A stretch of DNA of 64,000 bases from Actinomycetota bacterium (GTDB lineage: Bacteria; Actinomycetota; Acidimicrobiia; Acidimicrobiales; Ilumatobacteraceae): NCBI GenBank assembly GCA_016870775.1, contig VGAK01000003.1:55981-119980 (forward strand), written 5' to 3'. Both the position numbers and the translations under genes were made by a program. The notes below the pieces were generated by a model, which worked only from the letters and a program-made list of their open reading frames with translations, was not told the origin of the DNA and searched no databases. Below are positions 1 to 8,494 of this stretch, in pieces. Position 1 is the stretch's first letter, and each line of letters starts with the position of its first letter.

Positions 1-411
1 GCCTCCGGGGACAACCGGGCCGTCACCGCGGCCAAGGACGCGATCTCCAGCCCGATGCTCGAGGCCGCAATCGACGGCGCGCGGGGCATCCTGCTCAACA
101 TCACCGGCCCATCCAGCATGGGCCTCTTCGAGGTCAATGCCGCGGCCGAAGTGGTGCACGGGGTGGCGCACCAGGACTCGAACATCATCTTCGGCACCGT
201 CATCGACGATGAGATGGGCGACGAGATCAAGGTCACCGTCATCGCTGCGGGATTCGAGCGCTGGGATGGGGCGACCAATGCGACGTTCGGCACGCGGTCG
301 TCGGGATCCAGGGATTCCCGCGGCTCATCCAACGTGCGCGACATCTTCGCCGAGACCGATCCCCTCGGAGACGATGACGACGACTTCGACGTGCCGTCGT
401 TCCTGAGGTAG
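1..411 (+). CDS. ftsZ: Cell-division GTPase FtsZ, C-terminal part (5' end outside window)
   Basis: The reading frame is open from the first base and ends at TAG 409-411, giving the last 136 residues. They match the C-terminal FtsZ subdomain: the stretch with SPMLEAAIDGARGILLNITG, then LFEVNAAAEVV and the IIFGTVIDDEMGDEIKVTVIA strand region. A short variable linker and an acidic tail follow, ending DDDFDVPSFLR, the conserved C-terminal peptide that docks FtsA/SepF-type partners. FtsZ polymerises into the Z-ring. The GTP-binding N-terminal domain lies upstream of the window. sepF follows two genes downstream, the usual Gram-positive division-cluster order, but the yfiH gene often found between ftsZ and yggS is missing. 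Confidence 0.97.
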   Translation, partial: ASGDNRAVTAAKDAISSPMLEAAIDGARGILLNITGPSSMGLFEVNAAAEVVHGVAHQDSNIIFGTVIDDEMGDEIKVTVIAAGFERWDGATNATFGTRSSGSRDSRGSSNVRDIFAETDPLGDDDDDFDVPSFLR

Positions 412-442
412 TCCGGTCCGGCCGGGCCGGGATGCACCGACG

Positions 443-1093
443 ATGACGATCGACCCTGACGCGGTGGCGTCGCGGATGTCGTTGGTTCGTGCGCGCGCCG
501 CCGTCCTCGGTGCCCCCGACGTGGCGGTGGTCGCGGTGACCAAGTCGTTCGGTCCGGAGGCGATCGCTGCCGCACACGCGACCGGCTGCGACGGGATGGG
601 GGAGAATTACGCCCAGGAGTTGCTCGCGAAGGTGCCGTCGATTCCCGCGGAGCTTCCCGTGCACTTCATCGGGCGACTCCAATCGAACAAGGTGAAGTCG
701 TTGTCGGGAATCGTCTCGGTCTGGGAGTCGGTCGATCGCCCCGGCCTGGTCGATGAGATTGCCAAGCGGGCGGGTCGTGGTGCGCGGGTGCTGCTCCAGG
801 TGGACACCACGGGGGAGGCGTCCAAGGGTGGGTGCGCACCGGACCAACTGGACGGGCTGCTGGAGCGGGCCGGGAGAGCGGGGTTGTCGGTGGAGGGACT
901 CATGACCGTGGGGCCCACGGGAGGCACCCGCAGCGAGTGTGCGGCTGCGTTCGGGCTCCTGCGGCGGCTGGCCGACCTGCGGGGACTCCGCGAATGCTCG
1001 ATGGGGATGTCCGACGACTGGGAGATCGCACTCGCGGAGGGCGCCACCATCGTGAGGCTTGGTTCGGCGCTCTTCGGGGAGCGCCCCCGGTGA
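443..1093 (+). CDS. yggS: YggS-family PLP homeostasis protein
   Basis: 216 residues, typical for the YggS/PROSC family of single-domain alanine-racemase-fold proteins that bind pyridoxal phosphate and buffer the free cofactor; no enzymatic activity is established for the family. Visible motifs are VAVTKSFGPEAI with the probable PLP lysine at residue 34, GENYAQELL, and HFIGRLQSNK. Towards the end SMGMSDDWEIALAEGATIVRLGSALFGER is the family C-terminus (first half SMGMSDDWEIA). Starts 31 nt after ftsZ. Its last codons and stop lie in the first copy of a 36-bp tandem repeat that continues past the gene, so the 3' end has evidently been duplicated. Confidence 0.95.
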   Translation: MTIDPDAVASRMSLVRARAAVLGAPDVAVVAVTKSFGPEAIAAAHATGCDGMGENYAQELLAKVPSIPAELPVHFIGRLQSNKVKSLSGIVSVWESVDRPGLVDEIAKRAGRGARVLLQVDTTGEASKGGCAPDQLDGLLERAGRAGLSVEGLMTVGPTGGTRSECAAAFGLLRRLADLRGLRECSMGMSDDWEIALAEGATIVRLGSALFGERPR

Positions 1094-1199
1094 GATGGTT
1101 CGGCGCTCTTCGGGGAGCGCCCCCGGTGAGATGGTTCGGCGCTCTTCGGGGAGCGCCCCCGGTGAGATGGTTCGGCGCTCTTCGGGGAGCGCCCCCGGT
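1061..1199 (+). repeat. 36-bp tandem repeat, about 3.9 copies, derived from the yggS 3' end
   Basis: Identical units start at 1061, 1097, 1133 and 1169; the last is partial. Each unit contains a perfect 7-bp inverted repeat (GGCGCTC / GAGCGCC) around a 6-nt loop TTCGGG. The first unit holds the last codons and TGA stop of yggS, so every later copy repeats those codons and the stop in the same phase (36 = 12 codons). There are no spacers between units, so it is not a CRISPR array. Confidence 0.95.
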
Positions 1200-1211
1200 T
1201 GGGGCGCTCCC
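1185..1211 (+). terminator. GC-rich hairpin, probable terminator after yggS
   Basis: Perfect 11-bp arms GGGAGCGCCCC (1185-1195) and GGGGCGCTCCC (1201-1211) enclose a 5-nt loop. The 5' arm uses the last tandem-repeat copy. There is no T-tract, as is common for actinobacterial terminators. It lies 22 nt before the sepF -10 element, so it would insulate sepF from ftsZ-yggS transcription. Function is inferred from structure and position. Confidence 0.6.
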
Positions 1212-1233
1212 ACATCGCACAGAATCGCTGGGT

Positions 1234-1239
1234 TAGCCT
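1234..1239 (+). promoter_or_regulatory. -10 element (TAGCCT) for leaderless sepF
   Basis: TAGCCT fits the TAnnnT -10 pattern and is followed by exactly 6 nt and then the sepF ATG, the spacing expected when transcription starts at the start codon. No convincing -35 is visible. Confidence 0.6.
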
Positions 1240-1245
1240 GACGAC

Positions 1246-1764
1246 ATGTCGTTCTTCCGTCGCGCAATGGACTATCTCGGACTCAGTGGCGAGGAGTCCT
1301 ATGACGACTACGACATGTCGGCCGAGTACGAGCGCCCGACGCGTGCTCCTCGGGGGTCGGACCCGCTCGCACGCCGAGGAACCGAGCCCGAGTACGGCTC
1401 CGAGGGAATCGGATCGCGCGGTCCACGCGTCGACGACACCGGCGCAGCGCGTCGCCCCGACGACTCGTCGGGCATCCAGGTGCGCCCGGTGGGCACCCCC
1501 CGCAACGCGCCATCGGTGCGCACGGTGGGCGCGTCGGGCGAGACGGTGACGGTTCGACCCCGTGACTTCAACCAGGCCAAGGAGATCGGTGACTGCTTCA
1601 AGGTCGGGGTGCCCGTGATCGTGAACCTCGAGGGCGCGGATCGCGAGATGTCGAGGCGCATCATCGATTTCGCGTCCGGGCTGTGCTACGCGCTCGGGGG
1701 CACGATGGAGAAGGTGGCCACCGGCGTGTATCTCCTGAAGCCCGCCTTCGACGGCGACCGCTGA
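1246..1764 (+). CDS. sepF: Cell-division protein SepF
   Basis: 172 residues. The N-terminus MSFFRRAMDYLGL is the amphipathic membrane-targeting helix of SepF. A charged linker of about 80 residues rich in Arg, Gly and Pro follows. The SepF/DUF552 core starts near residue 102 (VTVRPRDFNQAKEIGDCFK, then VPVIVNLEGADREMSRRIIDF, cut here at 20: VPVIVNLEGADREMSRRIID) and ends KVATGVYLLKP. SepF tethers FtsZ to the membrane and substitutes for FtsA in actinobacteria. The start is supported by the -10 element exactly 6 nt upstream. Followed 7 nt later by yggT. Confidence 0.96.
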   Translation: MSFFRRAMDYLGLSGEESYDDYDMSAEYERPTRAPRGSDPLARRGTEPEYGSEGIGSRGPRVDDTGAARRPDDSSGIQVRPVGTPRNAPSVRTVGASGETVTVRPRDFNQAKEIGDCFKVGVPVIVNLEGADREMSRRIIDFASGLCYALGGTMEKVATGVYLLKPAFDGDR

Positions 1765-1771
1765 GACGACC

Positions 1772-2014
1772 GTGGCACTCGTCTGTGCGATCCTGCAGAT
1801 CTACACGTTGGTGATCGTGGCGCGCGCCATCGCGTCGTTCTTCCCGATCAACTCCTCGAGTCGCGCGGCGCCGATCGTCGGGCTGCTCCACCAGTTGACC
1901 GATCCGGTCTTCTTGCCGTTGAGGCGGGTGATACCGGCGGTCGGGATGCTCGACTTCACCCCGCTCGTGGTCATCATCGCGATCCAGATCATCGCGAGCG
2001 TCCTGGGCTGCTGA
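1772..2014 (+). CDS. YggT-family membrane protein
   Basis: 80 residues with a GTG start. Two hydrophobic segments are visible, about residues 3-22 and 61-79, separated by the family signature LTDPVFLPLRRVIP. YggT proteins are small inner-membrane proteins of unclear role that are almost always encoded next to sepF in Gram-positive division clusters. Only 7 nt separate it from sepF, so the two are probably cotranscribed. A divIVA gene often follows yggT in actinobacteria; here ileS follows instead. Confidence 0.9.
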   Translation: MALVCAILQIYTLVIVARAIASFFPINSSSRAAPIVGLLHQLTDPVFLPLRRVIPAVGMLDFTPLVVIIAIQIIASVLGC

Positions 2015-2040
2015 ACCCGCCCCCGACCGCGGCACACCCC

Positions 2041-2046
2041 TAGCCT
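2041..2046 (+). promoter_or_regulatory. -10 element (TAGCCT) for leaderless ileS
   Basis: TAGCCT, 6 nt, then the GTG start of ileS. The same hexamer and spacing occur before sepF, rel and aroC. It leaves no room for a 5' leader, so a T-box riboswitch is excluded for this transcript. Confidence 0.6.
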
Positions 2047-2052
2047 TGTCCC

Positions 2053-5000
2053 GTGGCATATCCGGTCGTCGTTCCCCAACCGGACTTTCCCCGCCTCGAA
2101 GAGGCGGTTCTGCACCGATGGGCCGACGAGGACACCTTCGTGTCGTCGATCGAGGCACGGCCGGCCGGTGAGGCAGGGGCGAATGAATTCGTCTTCTACG
2201 ACGGTCCACCGTTCGCCAACGGTCTCCCTCACTACGGCCACCTCCTGACGGGTTTCGTCAAGGACGTGGTGCCCCGGTACCAGACGATGCGCGGCCGCAG
2301 GGTGGAGCGCCGCTTCGGCTGGGACTGCCACGGTCTCCCCGCCGAGGTCGAGACTGAGCGCGAACTCGGAATCGCGGGTCACCCCGAGATCGCCCGGTAC
2401 GGGATCGACCGCTTCAACGAGGCGTGCCGCACCAGCGTGCTTCGCTACACCGACGAGTGGCGCAGGTATGTGACCCGTCAAGCGCGCTGGGTCGATTTCG
2501 AAAATGACTACAAGACCCTCGATGCGTCCTACATGGAGAGCGTCATGTGGGCCTTCAAGACGCTGTGGGACAAGGGCCTCATCTACGAGGGTTTCCGTGT
2601 CCTGGCGTACTGCTGGCGTTGCGAGACGCCGTTGTCGAACACCGAGACCCGCATGGACGACGTCTATCGCCTTCGGCAGGATCCGGCCCTGACCGTGGCG
2701 TTCGAGTTGGAGTCGGGCGAGAGGGTCCTCGCGTGGACCACTACACCATGGACACTGCCCTCGAACCTCGCGCTCGCGGTGAACCCCGAGGTCGACTATG
2801 CGGTCGTCCTCCATGCCGACGGCCATCGGTACGTGATCGCCGAGGCGAGGCTCGGTGCGTACGAGCGCGAACTGGGATCGGCCGAGCGCGTCGGCACCCT
2901 CCGTGGGTCCGAGCTCGTGGGGCGCACCTATCGCCCGCTGATGCCCTACTTCGCCGGCACCGAGAACGCGTTTCGGATCCTGGCCGCCGACTTCGTGACG
3001 GTGGAGGACGGCACCGGCATCGTGCACTTGGCCCCCGGCTTCGGTGAGGACGACCAGATCATCTGCAACGCAGCCGGCATTCCGACCCTGTGCCCGATGG
3101 ACGAGCACGGTCGCTTCACCTCCGAGATCGTCGACTGGCAGGGCACGCACGTCTTCGATGCGAACCCAGAGGTGATCCGTCACCTCAAGGACCGCGGTGT
3201 CGTCGTGCGCCACGAGACCTACGACCACCCGTACCCGCACTGTTGGCGGTGCAGCGAGCCGCTCGTGTACCGCGCGAACTCATCGTGGTTCGTGGAGGTG
3301 ACGCGCTTCAAGGATCGGATGGTCGAGCTCAACCAGCAGATCAACTGGGTTCCCTCTCACATCAGGGACGGCATGTTCGGCAAGTGGCTCGCGAACGCCC
3401 GCGATTGGTCCATCAGCCGCAACCGCTTCTGGGGCTCGCCCATCCCGGTGTGGAGGAGTGACGACCCGGCGCACCCGCGCATCGACGTCTACGGGAGCAT
3501 CGAGGAATTGCGGCACGACTTCGGTGTGGAGGTGACCGACCTGCACCGACCCTCGATCGACGAACTCGTGCGGCCGAATCCCGACGATCCGACTGGCAAC
3601 TCCATGATGCGGCGAGTGCCCGAGGTCCTCGATTGCTGGTTCGAGAGCGGGTCGATGCCCTTCGCGCAGGTTCACTATCCGTTCGAGAACAGGGAGTGGT
3701 TCGAGAGCCACTACCCGGGTGATTTCATCGTCGAGTACATCGCCCAGACGAGGGGTTGGTTCTACACGCTGCACGTTCTCGCCACGGCCCTCTTCGACCG
3801 GCCCGCGTTCACCAACTGCGTGAGCCATGGAGTCGTTCTCGGTGACGACGGTGCGAAAATGTCCAAGAGTCTCCGCAACTACCCCGATCCGATGGGGATC
3901 TTCGAATCACACGGCGCCGATGCGATGCGGTGGTACCTGATGTCTTCGCCCATCCTGCGCGGCGGCGACTTCTCGGTGACCGAGCAGGGCATGCGCGAAA
4001 CCGTGCGACAGGTGCTCCTACCGATGTGGAACTCGTGGTACTTCCTGGCGCTGTATGCCAACGCCGAGTCCAAGCAGGGGAGGGTGCGCACCGACTCCAC
4101 CGACGTGCTCGACCGGTACGTGCTGGCCAAGCTCCACCGGGCCGTCGGGGCCGTGACGGTGCAGATGGACGCCTACGACCTCTCGGGGGCGTGCGCGGAG
4201 ATCCGTGCGTTCCTCGATGTGCTCACCAATTGGTACATCCGCAGGAGCCGCGACAGATTCTGGGCGGGCAATGACGACGCGATCGACACCCTGCACACGA
4301 CGCTCTCGGTTCTCACGAGGCTCGTCGCGCCGCTGCTCCCGATGGTGGCCGACGAGATCCATCGCGGTCTCTCCCCCGATTCTCCGAGTGTCCATCTTCT
4401 CCCGTGGCCGACACCGGACGAGTTGCCCGTCGATGACGACCTCGTGACCGCGATGGACACGGTGCGCGACGCGTGTTCGGCGGCACTTTCTGTCCGAAAG
4501 GCCCACGGCAGGAGAGTGCGACTTCCGCTCGCCTCGATGACCGTGGCGGCGCCCGGTGCCGAGCGCCTCGCGGACTTCGAGCAGATCATCGCCGAGGAGG
4601 TGAATGTGCGCGCCGTGCTCCTCACCTCCGATGTCGACTCCACGACGACACGGGAGCTGCTGGTGGTCCCGGCCGTGCTCGGGCCGAGGCTCGGTGCTCG
4701 GACACAGCAGGTCATCGCCGCGGTGAAGCGGGGTGAGTGGATGGAGTCCGATGGGGCAGTCGTGGCAGCAGGCGAACGCCTCGTGGAGGGCGAATATGCG
4801 CTGCGGCTCGTGGCACGGGAAGGAGACGCCAGCGCTCCGCTCGAGGCTGGGTCGGGCATCGTGCTCTTGGACGTCTCGATCACTGAGGATCTCGAGGCAG
4901 AAGGCACCGCTCGCGATGTGGTCCGGGCCGTGCAACAGGCGAGGCGCGATGCCAACCTGCGGGTCACCGACCGGATCACCTTGGTGATCTCGGCCGATGC

Positions 5001-5145
5001 GGAGGTGCGCCGACGGGTCGAGTCGCACAGGGAACTGGTGGTGGGCGAGACGCTGACGGTGAATCTCGTCTGGGATGAAGATCTCCCGCGGAGTGTCGAG
5101 ATTGAGGGGCACCGGATCGGCGTGTCGGTTTTGTCGACCGGGTGA
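2053..5145 (+). CDS. ileS: Isoleucyl-tRNA synthetase, type 2 (eukaryote-like)
   Basis: 1030 residues. Class I catalytic core: the HIGH-equivalent HYGH at residues 60-63 within [14 protein letters not shown], and KMSKS at 602-606. Also seen are [18 protein letters not shown], the editing-domain TTPWTLPSN motif, two CWRC motifs and [17 protein letters not shown] and the length resemble the eukaryotic/type-2 IleRS found in mycobacteria and other actinobacteria, a clade linked to natural mupirocin tolerance. It charges tRNA-Ile and edits valine. The start is set by the -10 element 6 nt upstream. Confidence 0.97.
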   Translation: MAYPVVVPQPDFPRLEEAVLHRWADEDTFVSSIEARPAGEAGANEFVFYDGPPFANGLPHYGHLLTGFVKDVVPRYQTMRGRRVERRFGWDCHGLPAEVETERELGIAGHPEIARYGIDRFNEACRTSVLRYTDEWRRYVTRQARWVDFENDYKTLDASYMESVMWAFKTLWDKGLIYEGFRVLAYCWRCETPLSNTETRMDDVYRLRQDPALTVAFELESGERVLAWTTTPWTLPSNLALAVNPEVDYAVVLHADGHRYVIAEARLGAYERELGSAERVGTLRGSELVGRTYRPLMPYFAGTENAFRILAADFVTVEDGTGIVHLAPGFGEDDQIICNAAGIPTLCPMDEHGRFTSEIVDWQGTHVFDANPEVIRHLKDRGVVVRHETYDHPYPHCWRCSEPLVYRANSSWFVEVTRFKDRMVELNQQINWVPSHIRDGMFGKWLANARDWSISRNRFWGSPIPVWRSDDPAHPRIDVYGSIEELRHDFGVEVTDLHRPSIDELVRPNPDDPTGNSMMRRVPEVLDCWFESGSMPFAQVHYPFENREWFESHYPGDFIVEYIAQTRGWFYTLHVLATALFDRPAFTNCVSHGVVLGDDGAKMSKSLRNYPDPMGIFESHGADAMRWYLMSSPILRGGDFSVTEQGMRETVRQVLLPMWNSWYFLALYANAESKQGRVRTDSTDVLDRYVLAKLHRAVGAVTVQMDAYDLSGACAEIRAFLDVLTNWYIRRSRDRFWAGNDDAIDTLHTTLSVLTRLVAPLLPMVADEIHRGLSPDSPSVHLLPWPTPDELPVDDDLVTAMDTVRDACSAALSVRKAHGRRVRLPLASMTVAAPGAERLADFEQIIAEEVNVRAVLLTSDVDSTTTRELLVVPAVLGPRLGARTQQVIAAVKRGEWMESDGAVVAAGERLVEGEYALRLVAREGDASAPLEAGSGIVLLDVSITEDLEAEGTARDVVRAVQQARRDANLRVTDRITLVISADAEVRRRVESHRELVVGETLTVNLVWDEDLPRSVEIEGHRIGVSVLSTG

Positions 5146-5250
5146 GGTCGCCGGCATCCGTTGGCGATGACAGGCCCATGACCTAGCCTCACGGGGCAAT
5201 CCGGAGCCCTGTGGGCACCCCGGGTGGATGGAATCTGCGGACGGTCACAC

Positions 5251-6543
5251 ATGGCATCAAAAAAGAAGGCTCCGGCCAAGAAGAAGCCGGTCAAGAAGAA
5301 GGCTCCGGCCAAGAAAAAGCCGGCCAAGAAGAAGGCTCCGGCCAAGAAGAAGCCGGCCAAGAAGAAGGCTCCGGCCAAGAAGAAGCCGGCCAAGAAGAAG
5401 CCGGCCAAGAAGAAGGCTCCGGCCAAGAAGAAGCCGGCCAAGAAGAAGGCTCCGGCCAAGAAGAAGCCCACACGGAAGGTGGCCAGCGCCTCCTCGGCGC
5501 AGAAGAAAGTCGCGGCGCAGAAGGCGCTCGCCAAAAAGAAAGTCGCGGCGCAGAAGGCGCTCGCCAAGAAGAAAGTCGCGGCGCAGAAGGCGCTCGCCAA
5601 GAAGAAGGCAGAGGCGCAGAAGAAAGTCGCGGCGCAGAAGAAAGTCGCGGCGCAGAAGGCGCTCGCCAAGAAAAAGGCTGCCGAGCGCGCGGCGGCACAA
5701 AGGAAGCGTGACACCGAGCGCAAGGAGCGCGAGCGAGCGCGGATCTCCGCAGCCAAGGAGAAGGAGCGTCTCCGCAGGGAAGCAGAGCGTGCCCGGGCAA
5801 AGATCGCCAAGGACAAGGCCGCTGCCAAGGCCAGGGCCGAGCGTGAGAAGGCTGCTGCCAAGGCCAGGGCCGAGCGTGAGAAGGCTGCTGCCAAGGCCAG
5901 GGCCGAGCGTGAGAAGGCCGCCGCCAAGGCCAAGGCAGAGCGCGAAAAAGCGCGTGCCGCCGCCAAGGCCGAGAAGGAGCGCCTCGCGGCCGAGAAACTC
6001 CGCGCCAAACTCGAATCTCTCGAACGCGCCGCCGCCGAGCGTGCCGCCGCCGAGGCTGCGGCACGACCACCGATGCCGCCGCCCCTTCCGCGCAAGCCCA
6101 AGCCCGAGCCCCCCAAACCACCCACGATCATCAAGGGTGAGTCCCGTGATGGTGTCGTGTCGACCAAGGAGTTCGACCTGAAGTTCCTCCTCGGGCAGCG
6201 GGATCTCCTCGTCGAGGAGCGCGCGAAGTTGGTCGGTCAGGCCGACCGTCTCGAGAACGAAGCGAATTCCCTGATCGCCGATGCCGAGATGGGTGACGTG
6301 CAGTTCGACGACGAGGGTGGAGAGGGTGACACCATGGTGGTCGAGCGCGAGCAGGACCTGACACTGTCGGCCCAGGCCCGCCAGACAGTCGAGGAGATCG
6401 ACGCTGCGATGGATCGTCTTCGTCGCGGTGAGTACGGCTACTCGCTGGTGTCGGGCATGCCCATCCCGCGCGAGCGCCTGAAGGCGATCCCGTGGGCGAC
6501 CGAGCTCGTCACGGAACGAGCCGGCGGCGTCACCAGGTACTGA
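5251..6543 (+). CDS. Histone H1-like / DksA-like fusion protein (DdbA-type)
   Basis: 430 residues from the ATG at 5251; an in-frame GTG at 5224 would add 9 residues but does not look like protein start. Residues about 4-74 are Lys/Pro/Ala repeats like eukaryotic histone H1 tails, about 85-160 a Lys/Ala/Gln repeat, and about 161-265 a highly charged helix. A proline-rich hinge follows (near 275-295). The C-terminal 125 residues are a DksA/TraR coiled coil and remnant finger ([20 protein letters not shown]). All four zinc cysteines of DksA are absent (CxxC is SxxS). From memory, Streptomyces DdbA has the same two-part build and binds DNA. It probably compacts DNA and may touch RNA polymerase. 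Its place before lspA-rluD is conserved in actinobacteria. Confidence 0.8.
   Translation: MASKKKAPAKKKPVKKKAPAKKKPAKKKAPAKKKPAKKKAPAKKKPAKKKPAKKKAPAKKKPAKKKAPAKKKPTRKVASASSAQKKVAAQKALAKKKVAAQKALAKKKVAAQKALAKKKAEAQKKVAAQKKVAAQKALAKKKAAERAAAQRKRDTERKERERARISAAKEKERLRREAERARAKIAKDKAAAKARAEREKAAAKARAEREKAAAKARAEREKAAAKAKAEREKARAAAKAEKERLAAEKLRAKLESLERAAAERAAAEAAARPPMPPPLPRKPKPEPPKPPTIIKGESRDGVVSTKEFDLKFLLGQRDLLVEERAKLVGQADRLENEANSLIADAEMGDVQFDDEGGEGDTMVVEREQDLTLSAQARQTVEEIDAAMDRLRRGEYGYSLVSGMPIPRERLKAIPWATELVTERAGGVTRY
5260..5946 (+). repeat. Three families of 33-bp (11-residue) coding repeats
   Basis: Within the H1-like part of the gene, three unrelated units all have an 11-residue period: [11 protein letters not shown] (from about 5260 to 5472, with one 5-residue partial unit), [11 protein letters not shown] (about 5500-5690, with partial units), and [11 protein letters not shown] (four units starting 5815, 5848, 5881 and 5914, nearly identical at the DNA level). 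Such repeats are prone to slippage, so copy number may differ between strains. Confidence 0.85.
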
Positions 6544-6556
6544 CGGTAGGACGACC

Positions 6557-7051
6557 GTGCCGAGGATCCGCCGCGCGGCGGTGCTCTCCCTCATCGTGGT
6601 CGTGCTCGATCAGTGGACGAAGCACTGGGCACAAAATGCACTCGACGGCGGCCGGACGATCGAGGTGGTGTGGACCCTCCGCTTCGCACTCGGGTACAAC
6701 AGTGGCTTTGCGTTCTCCACCGGTACCGGATGGGGTCCGTGGATAGGCCTCGTTGCGGTCGCGGTGGTGCTCGTGCTCGTTGCCGGGATGAGGCGCGCGG
6801 ACAACGAGGTCTCACGGACGGGGCTCGCACTCGTCGTCGGTGGAGCGGTGGGCAACATCGTCGACCGGTTGTTCCGCGGCAGGGCACTGATGCGCGGCCG
6901 TGTGATCGACTTCATCGATCTCCAGTGGTGGCCGGTGTTCAATGTGGCCGATTCTGCGATCACCATCGGAGGATTGGTGCTGGTGGTGATGGCCCTTCGC
7001 GGGTCCGGCCGCGATGTCGATGCCCGGGCGGGAGCGGGTGGGCGGGTATGA
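6557..7051 (+). CDS. lspA: Lipoprotein signal peptidase II
   Basis: 164 residues with a GTG start. About four membrane segments are visible. The catalytic aspartates are Asp103 in [10 protein letters not shown] and Asp132 in [11 protein letters not shown], the two signatures of family A8 aspartyl peptidases. The conserved N-terminal [10 protein letters not shown] is also present. LspA removes signal peptides from diacylglyceryl-modified prolipoproteins; a candidate substrate in this window is the DUF3048 lipoprotein at 28.8 kb. The stop overlaps the rluD start (ATGA), so the two are translationally coupled. Confidence 0.96.
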   Translation: MPRIRRAAVLSLIVVVLDQWTKHWAQNALDGGRTIEVVWTLRFALGYNSGFAFSTGTGWGPWIGLVAVAVVLVLVAGMRRADNEVSRTGLALVVGGAVGNIVDRLFRGRALMRGRVIDFIDLQWWPVFNVADSAITIGGLVLVVMALRGSGRDVDARAGAGGRV

Positions 7052-7974
7052 GCCGCATCATCGGTCCGGAGGTCATCCCGGCTGCGCTGGCGGGGGAACG
7101 CCTCGATCGCATCGTGGCAATAGTCGCCGACGTCACCAGATCGGTGGCGGCGTCACTCGTCGAGGCGGGTGGAGCGAGCGTCGACGGTCGGGTCGAGCGA
7201 TCCGGGAAGTTGCGTCTGCGCGAGGGCCAGTCGGTGTCCGTCGACGTCGCGCTGCTCCCGACGAAGGAGCCCCCGGCCCCCGATCCCGGCGTGGTCGTCG
7301 ATGTGGTCCATTGCGACGATGACGTCGTGGTGGTCTCCAAGCAGGCCGGGTTGGTCGTGCACCCGGCACCGGGTCATGAGTCGGGCACTCTCGTGAACGG
7401 TCTGCTGCACCTGTTCCCCGAGATCATCGGGGTCGGTGAGGCGATGCGACCGGGGATCGTGCACCGACTCGATGTCGGCACGTCGGGTCTCCTCGTGGTC
7501 GCACGCACGCGGCTCGCCTATGAGTCCCTCATCGATGCGCTGTCTGACCACGAGGTGAACAGGGTGTACGACGCGCTCGTGTGGGGTCACCTCGATGCCG
7601 GTTCGACGATCGTGGACGCACCGATCGGGCGCGACCCGCGCGACCCGACCCGCATGGCGGTGGTTCGCGACGGAAAATGGGCGCGGACCAAGGTCGAGGA
7701 GACTCGGCGCTACACCGAGCCCGCCGATTTGGGCCTCCTGCGGTGCATCCTCGAGACCGGCCGCACGCACCAGATCCGCGTGCATCTGGCTGCGCTCGAT
7801 CATCCCGTCGTCGGGGACGCCACCTACGGCGGCGCGCGGTCGGGACTGGTGGTGGGGCGTCCGATGCTCCACGCGAGGCGGCTCGAGTTCGATCACCCCG
7901 CGACCGGCGACCGGCTGTCCTTCGAGTGCGATCCGCCCGCTGACATGGCCGCGGTCATCGCCGCGTGTTCGTGA
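7048..7974 (+). CDS. rluD: RluD-family 23S rRNA pseudouridine synthase
   Basis: 308 residues from the ATG that overlaps the lspA stop. An N-terminal S4-like RNA-binding domain (ERLDRIVA to VSVDVALL) precedes the RsuA/RluA catalytic domain. Catalytic Asp142 is in HRLDVGTSGLLVVAR, and GRTHQIRVHLAALDHPVVGD is the second family motif. The enzyme isomerises uridines in helix 69 of 23S rRNA; the exact target (RluD against another RluA-type member) is inferred from length and the S4 domain. The lspA-rluD pair is conserved across bacteria. Confidence 0.92.
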   Translation: MSRIIGPEVIPAALAGERLDRIVAIVADVTRSVAASLVEAGGASVDGRVERSGKLRLREGQSVSVDVALLPTKEPPAPDPGVVVDVVHCDDDVVVVSKQAGLVVHPAPGHESGTLVNGLLHLFPEIIGVGEAMRPGIVHRLDVGTSGLLVVARTRLAYESLIDALSDHEVNRVYDALVWGHLDAGSTIVDAPIGRDPRDPTRMAVVRDGKWARTKVEETRRYTEPADLGLLRCILETGRTHQIRVHLAALDHPVVGDATYGGARSGLVVGRPMLHARRLEFDHPATGDRLSFECDPPADMAAVIAACS

Positions 7975-8018
7975 CTCGATGGTGGGGTTGTCGTGGTGAG
8001 GGGCGCAGGATCGGGATG

Positions 8019-8471
8019 TCAGTGGTGGAAGTCGGCGCCGGGCCACTCACCCTCACCGGTCGCGGCCCGTGCGAGTTGGGCGAAGGTGTAGGAGTCGAGG
8101 TGCTCGCGCATGTGCCGCGCGGCGATGTCCCAGATGGCGAGCAACACGCATTGGCCCTCGTGGTCACAGGCGCCGGCCTGGTGAGGTTGACCGAAATCGC
8201 CGAGAGTGATCGGGCCGTCCACCGCCGAGATCACCTCGGAGAGCCTGATCTCGGCGGGGTCGCGCGCCAGCACATAGCCGCCCCCCACACCGCGCTTGGA
8301 ACGAACGAGTCCCGCACCCTTCAAAGCGAGGAGGATCTGCTCCAGGTAGGGCTGGGGGAGTCCGGTGCGCTCTGCGATGTCACGCACCGAGGTCGGTCCC
8401 GCAGAATCGGCGTGCAGCGCCAGCGACAAGAGAGCGCGACAGGCATAATCGCCACGGGTGGACACTCGCAC
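8019..8471 (-). CDS. Rrf2-family transcriptional regulator, probable Fe-S sensor
   Basis: 150 residues starting at GTG 8471. The N-terminus RVSTRGDYACRALLSLA is the classical Rrf2 winged-helix start, followed by ERTGLPQPYLEQILLAL (recognition helix region) and the wing VRSKRGVGGGYVLAR. The C-terminal loop carries only two cysteines, Cys102 and Cys108 (ACDHEGQC), at the spacing of IscR Cys98 and Cys104; the first IscR cysteine has no counterpart. It could still bind a cluster with another ligand, as RsrR/NsrR-type members do, or sense by another route. No isc/suf genes are adjacent, so targets are unknown. The -10 element TACGAT lies exactly 6 nt upstream. Confidence 0.9.
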   Translation of the reverse strand: MRVSTRGDYACRALLSLALHADSAGPTSVRDIAERTGLPQPYLEQILLALKGAGLVRSKRGVGGGYVLARDPAEIRLSEVISAVDGPITLGDFGQPHQAGACDHEGQCVLLAIWDIAARHMREHLDSYTFAQLARAATGEGEWPGADFHH

Positions 8472-8477
8472 AACGAC

Positions 8478-8483
8478 ATCGTA
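8478..8483 (-). promoter_or_regulatory. -10 element (TACGAT) for leaderless Rrf2 gene
   Basis: On the reverse strand TACGAT is followed by 6 nt and the GTG start at 8471. The whole divergent spacer to the phosphodiesterase gene at 8495 is only 23 bp, so the Rrf2 promoter and the next gene's start region are physically entangled. Confidence 0.6.
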
Positions 8484-8494
8484 GGTGCTGGACT

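Noticed and set aside
1061..1199. CRISPR-like array of 36-bp repeats
   Set aside because: Units are directly adjacent with no spacers, start inside a coding gene and no cas genes are present.
2015..2052. T-box riboswitch before ileS
   Set aside because: Only 38 bp separate yggT and ileS and the -10 element is 6 nt from the start codon; there is no room for the specifier stem and antiterminator.
4018..6594. Long reverse-strand reading frames opposite ileS and the H1/DksA gene
   Set aside because: They are shadows caused by GC-rich and repetitive coding; their translations are low-complexity (Ala/Ser/Phe/Leu) with no family match.
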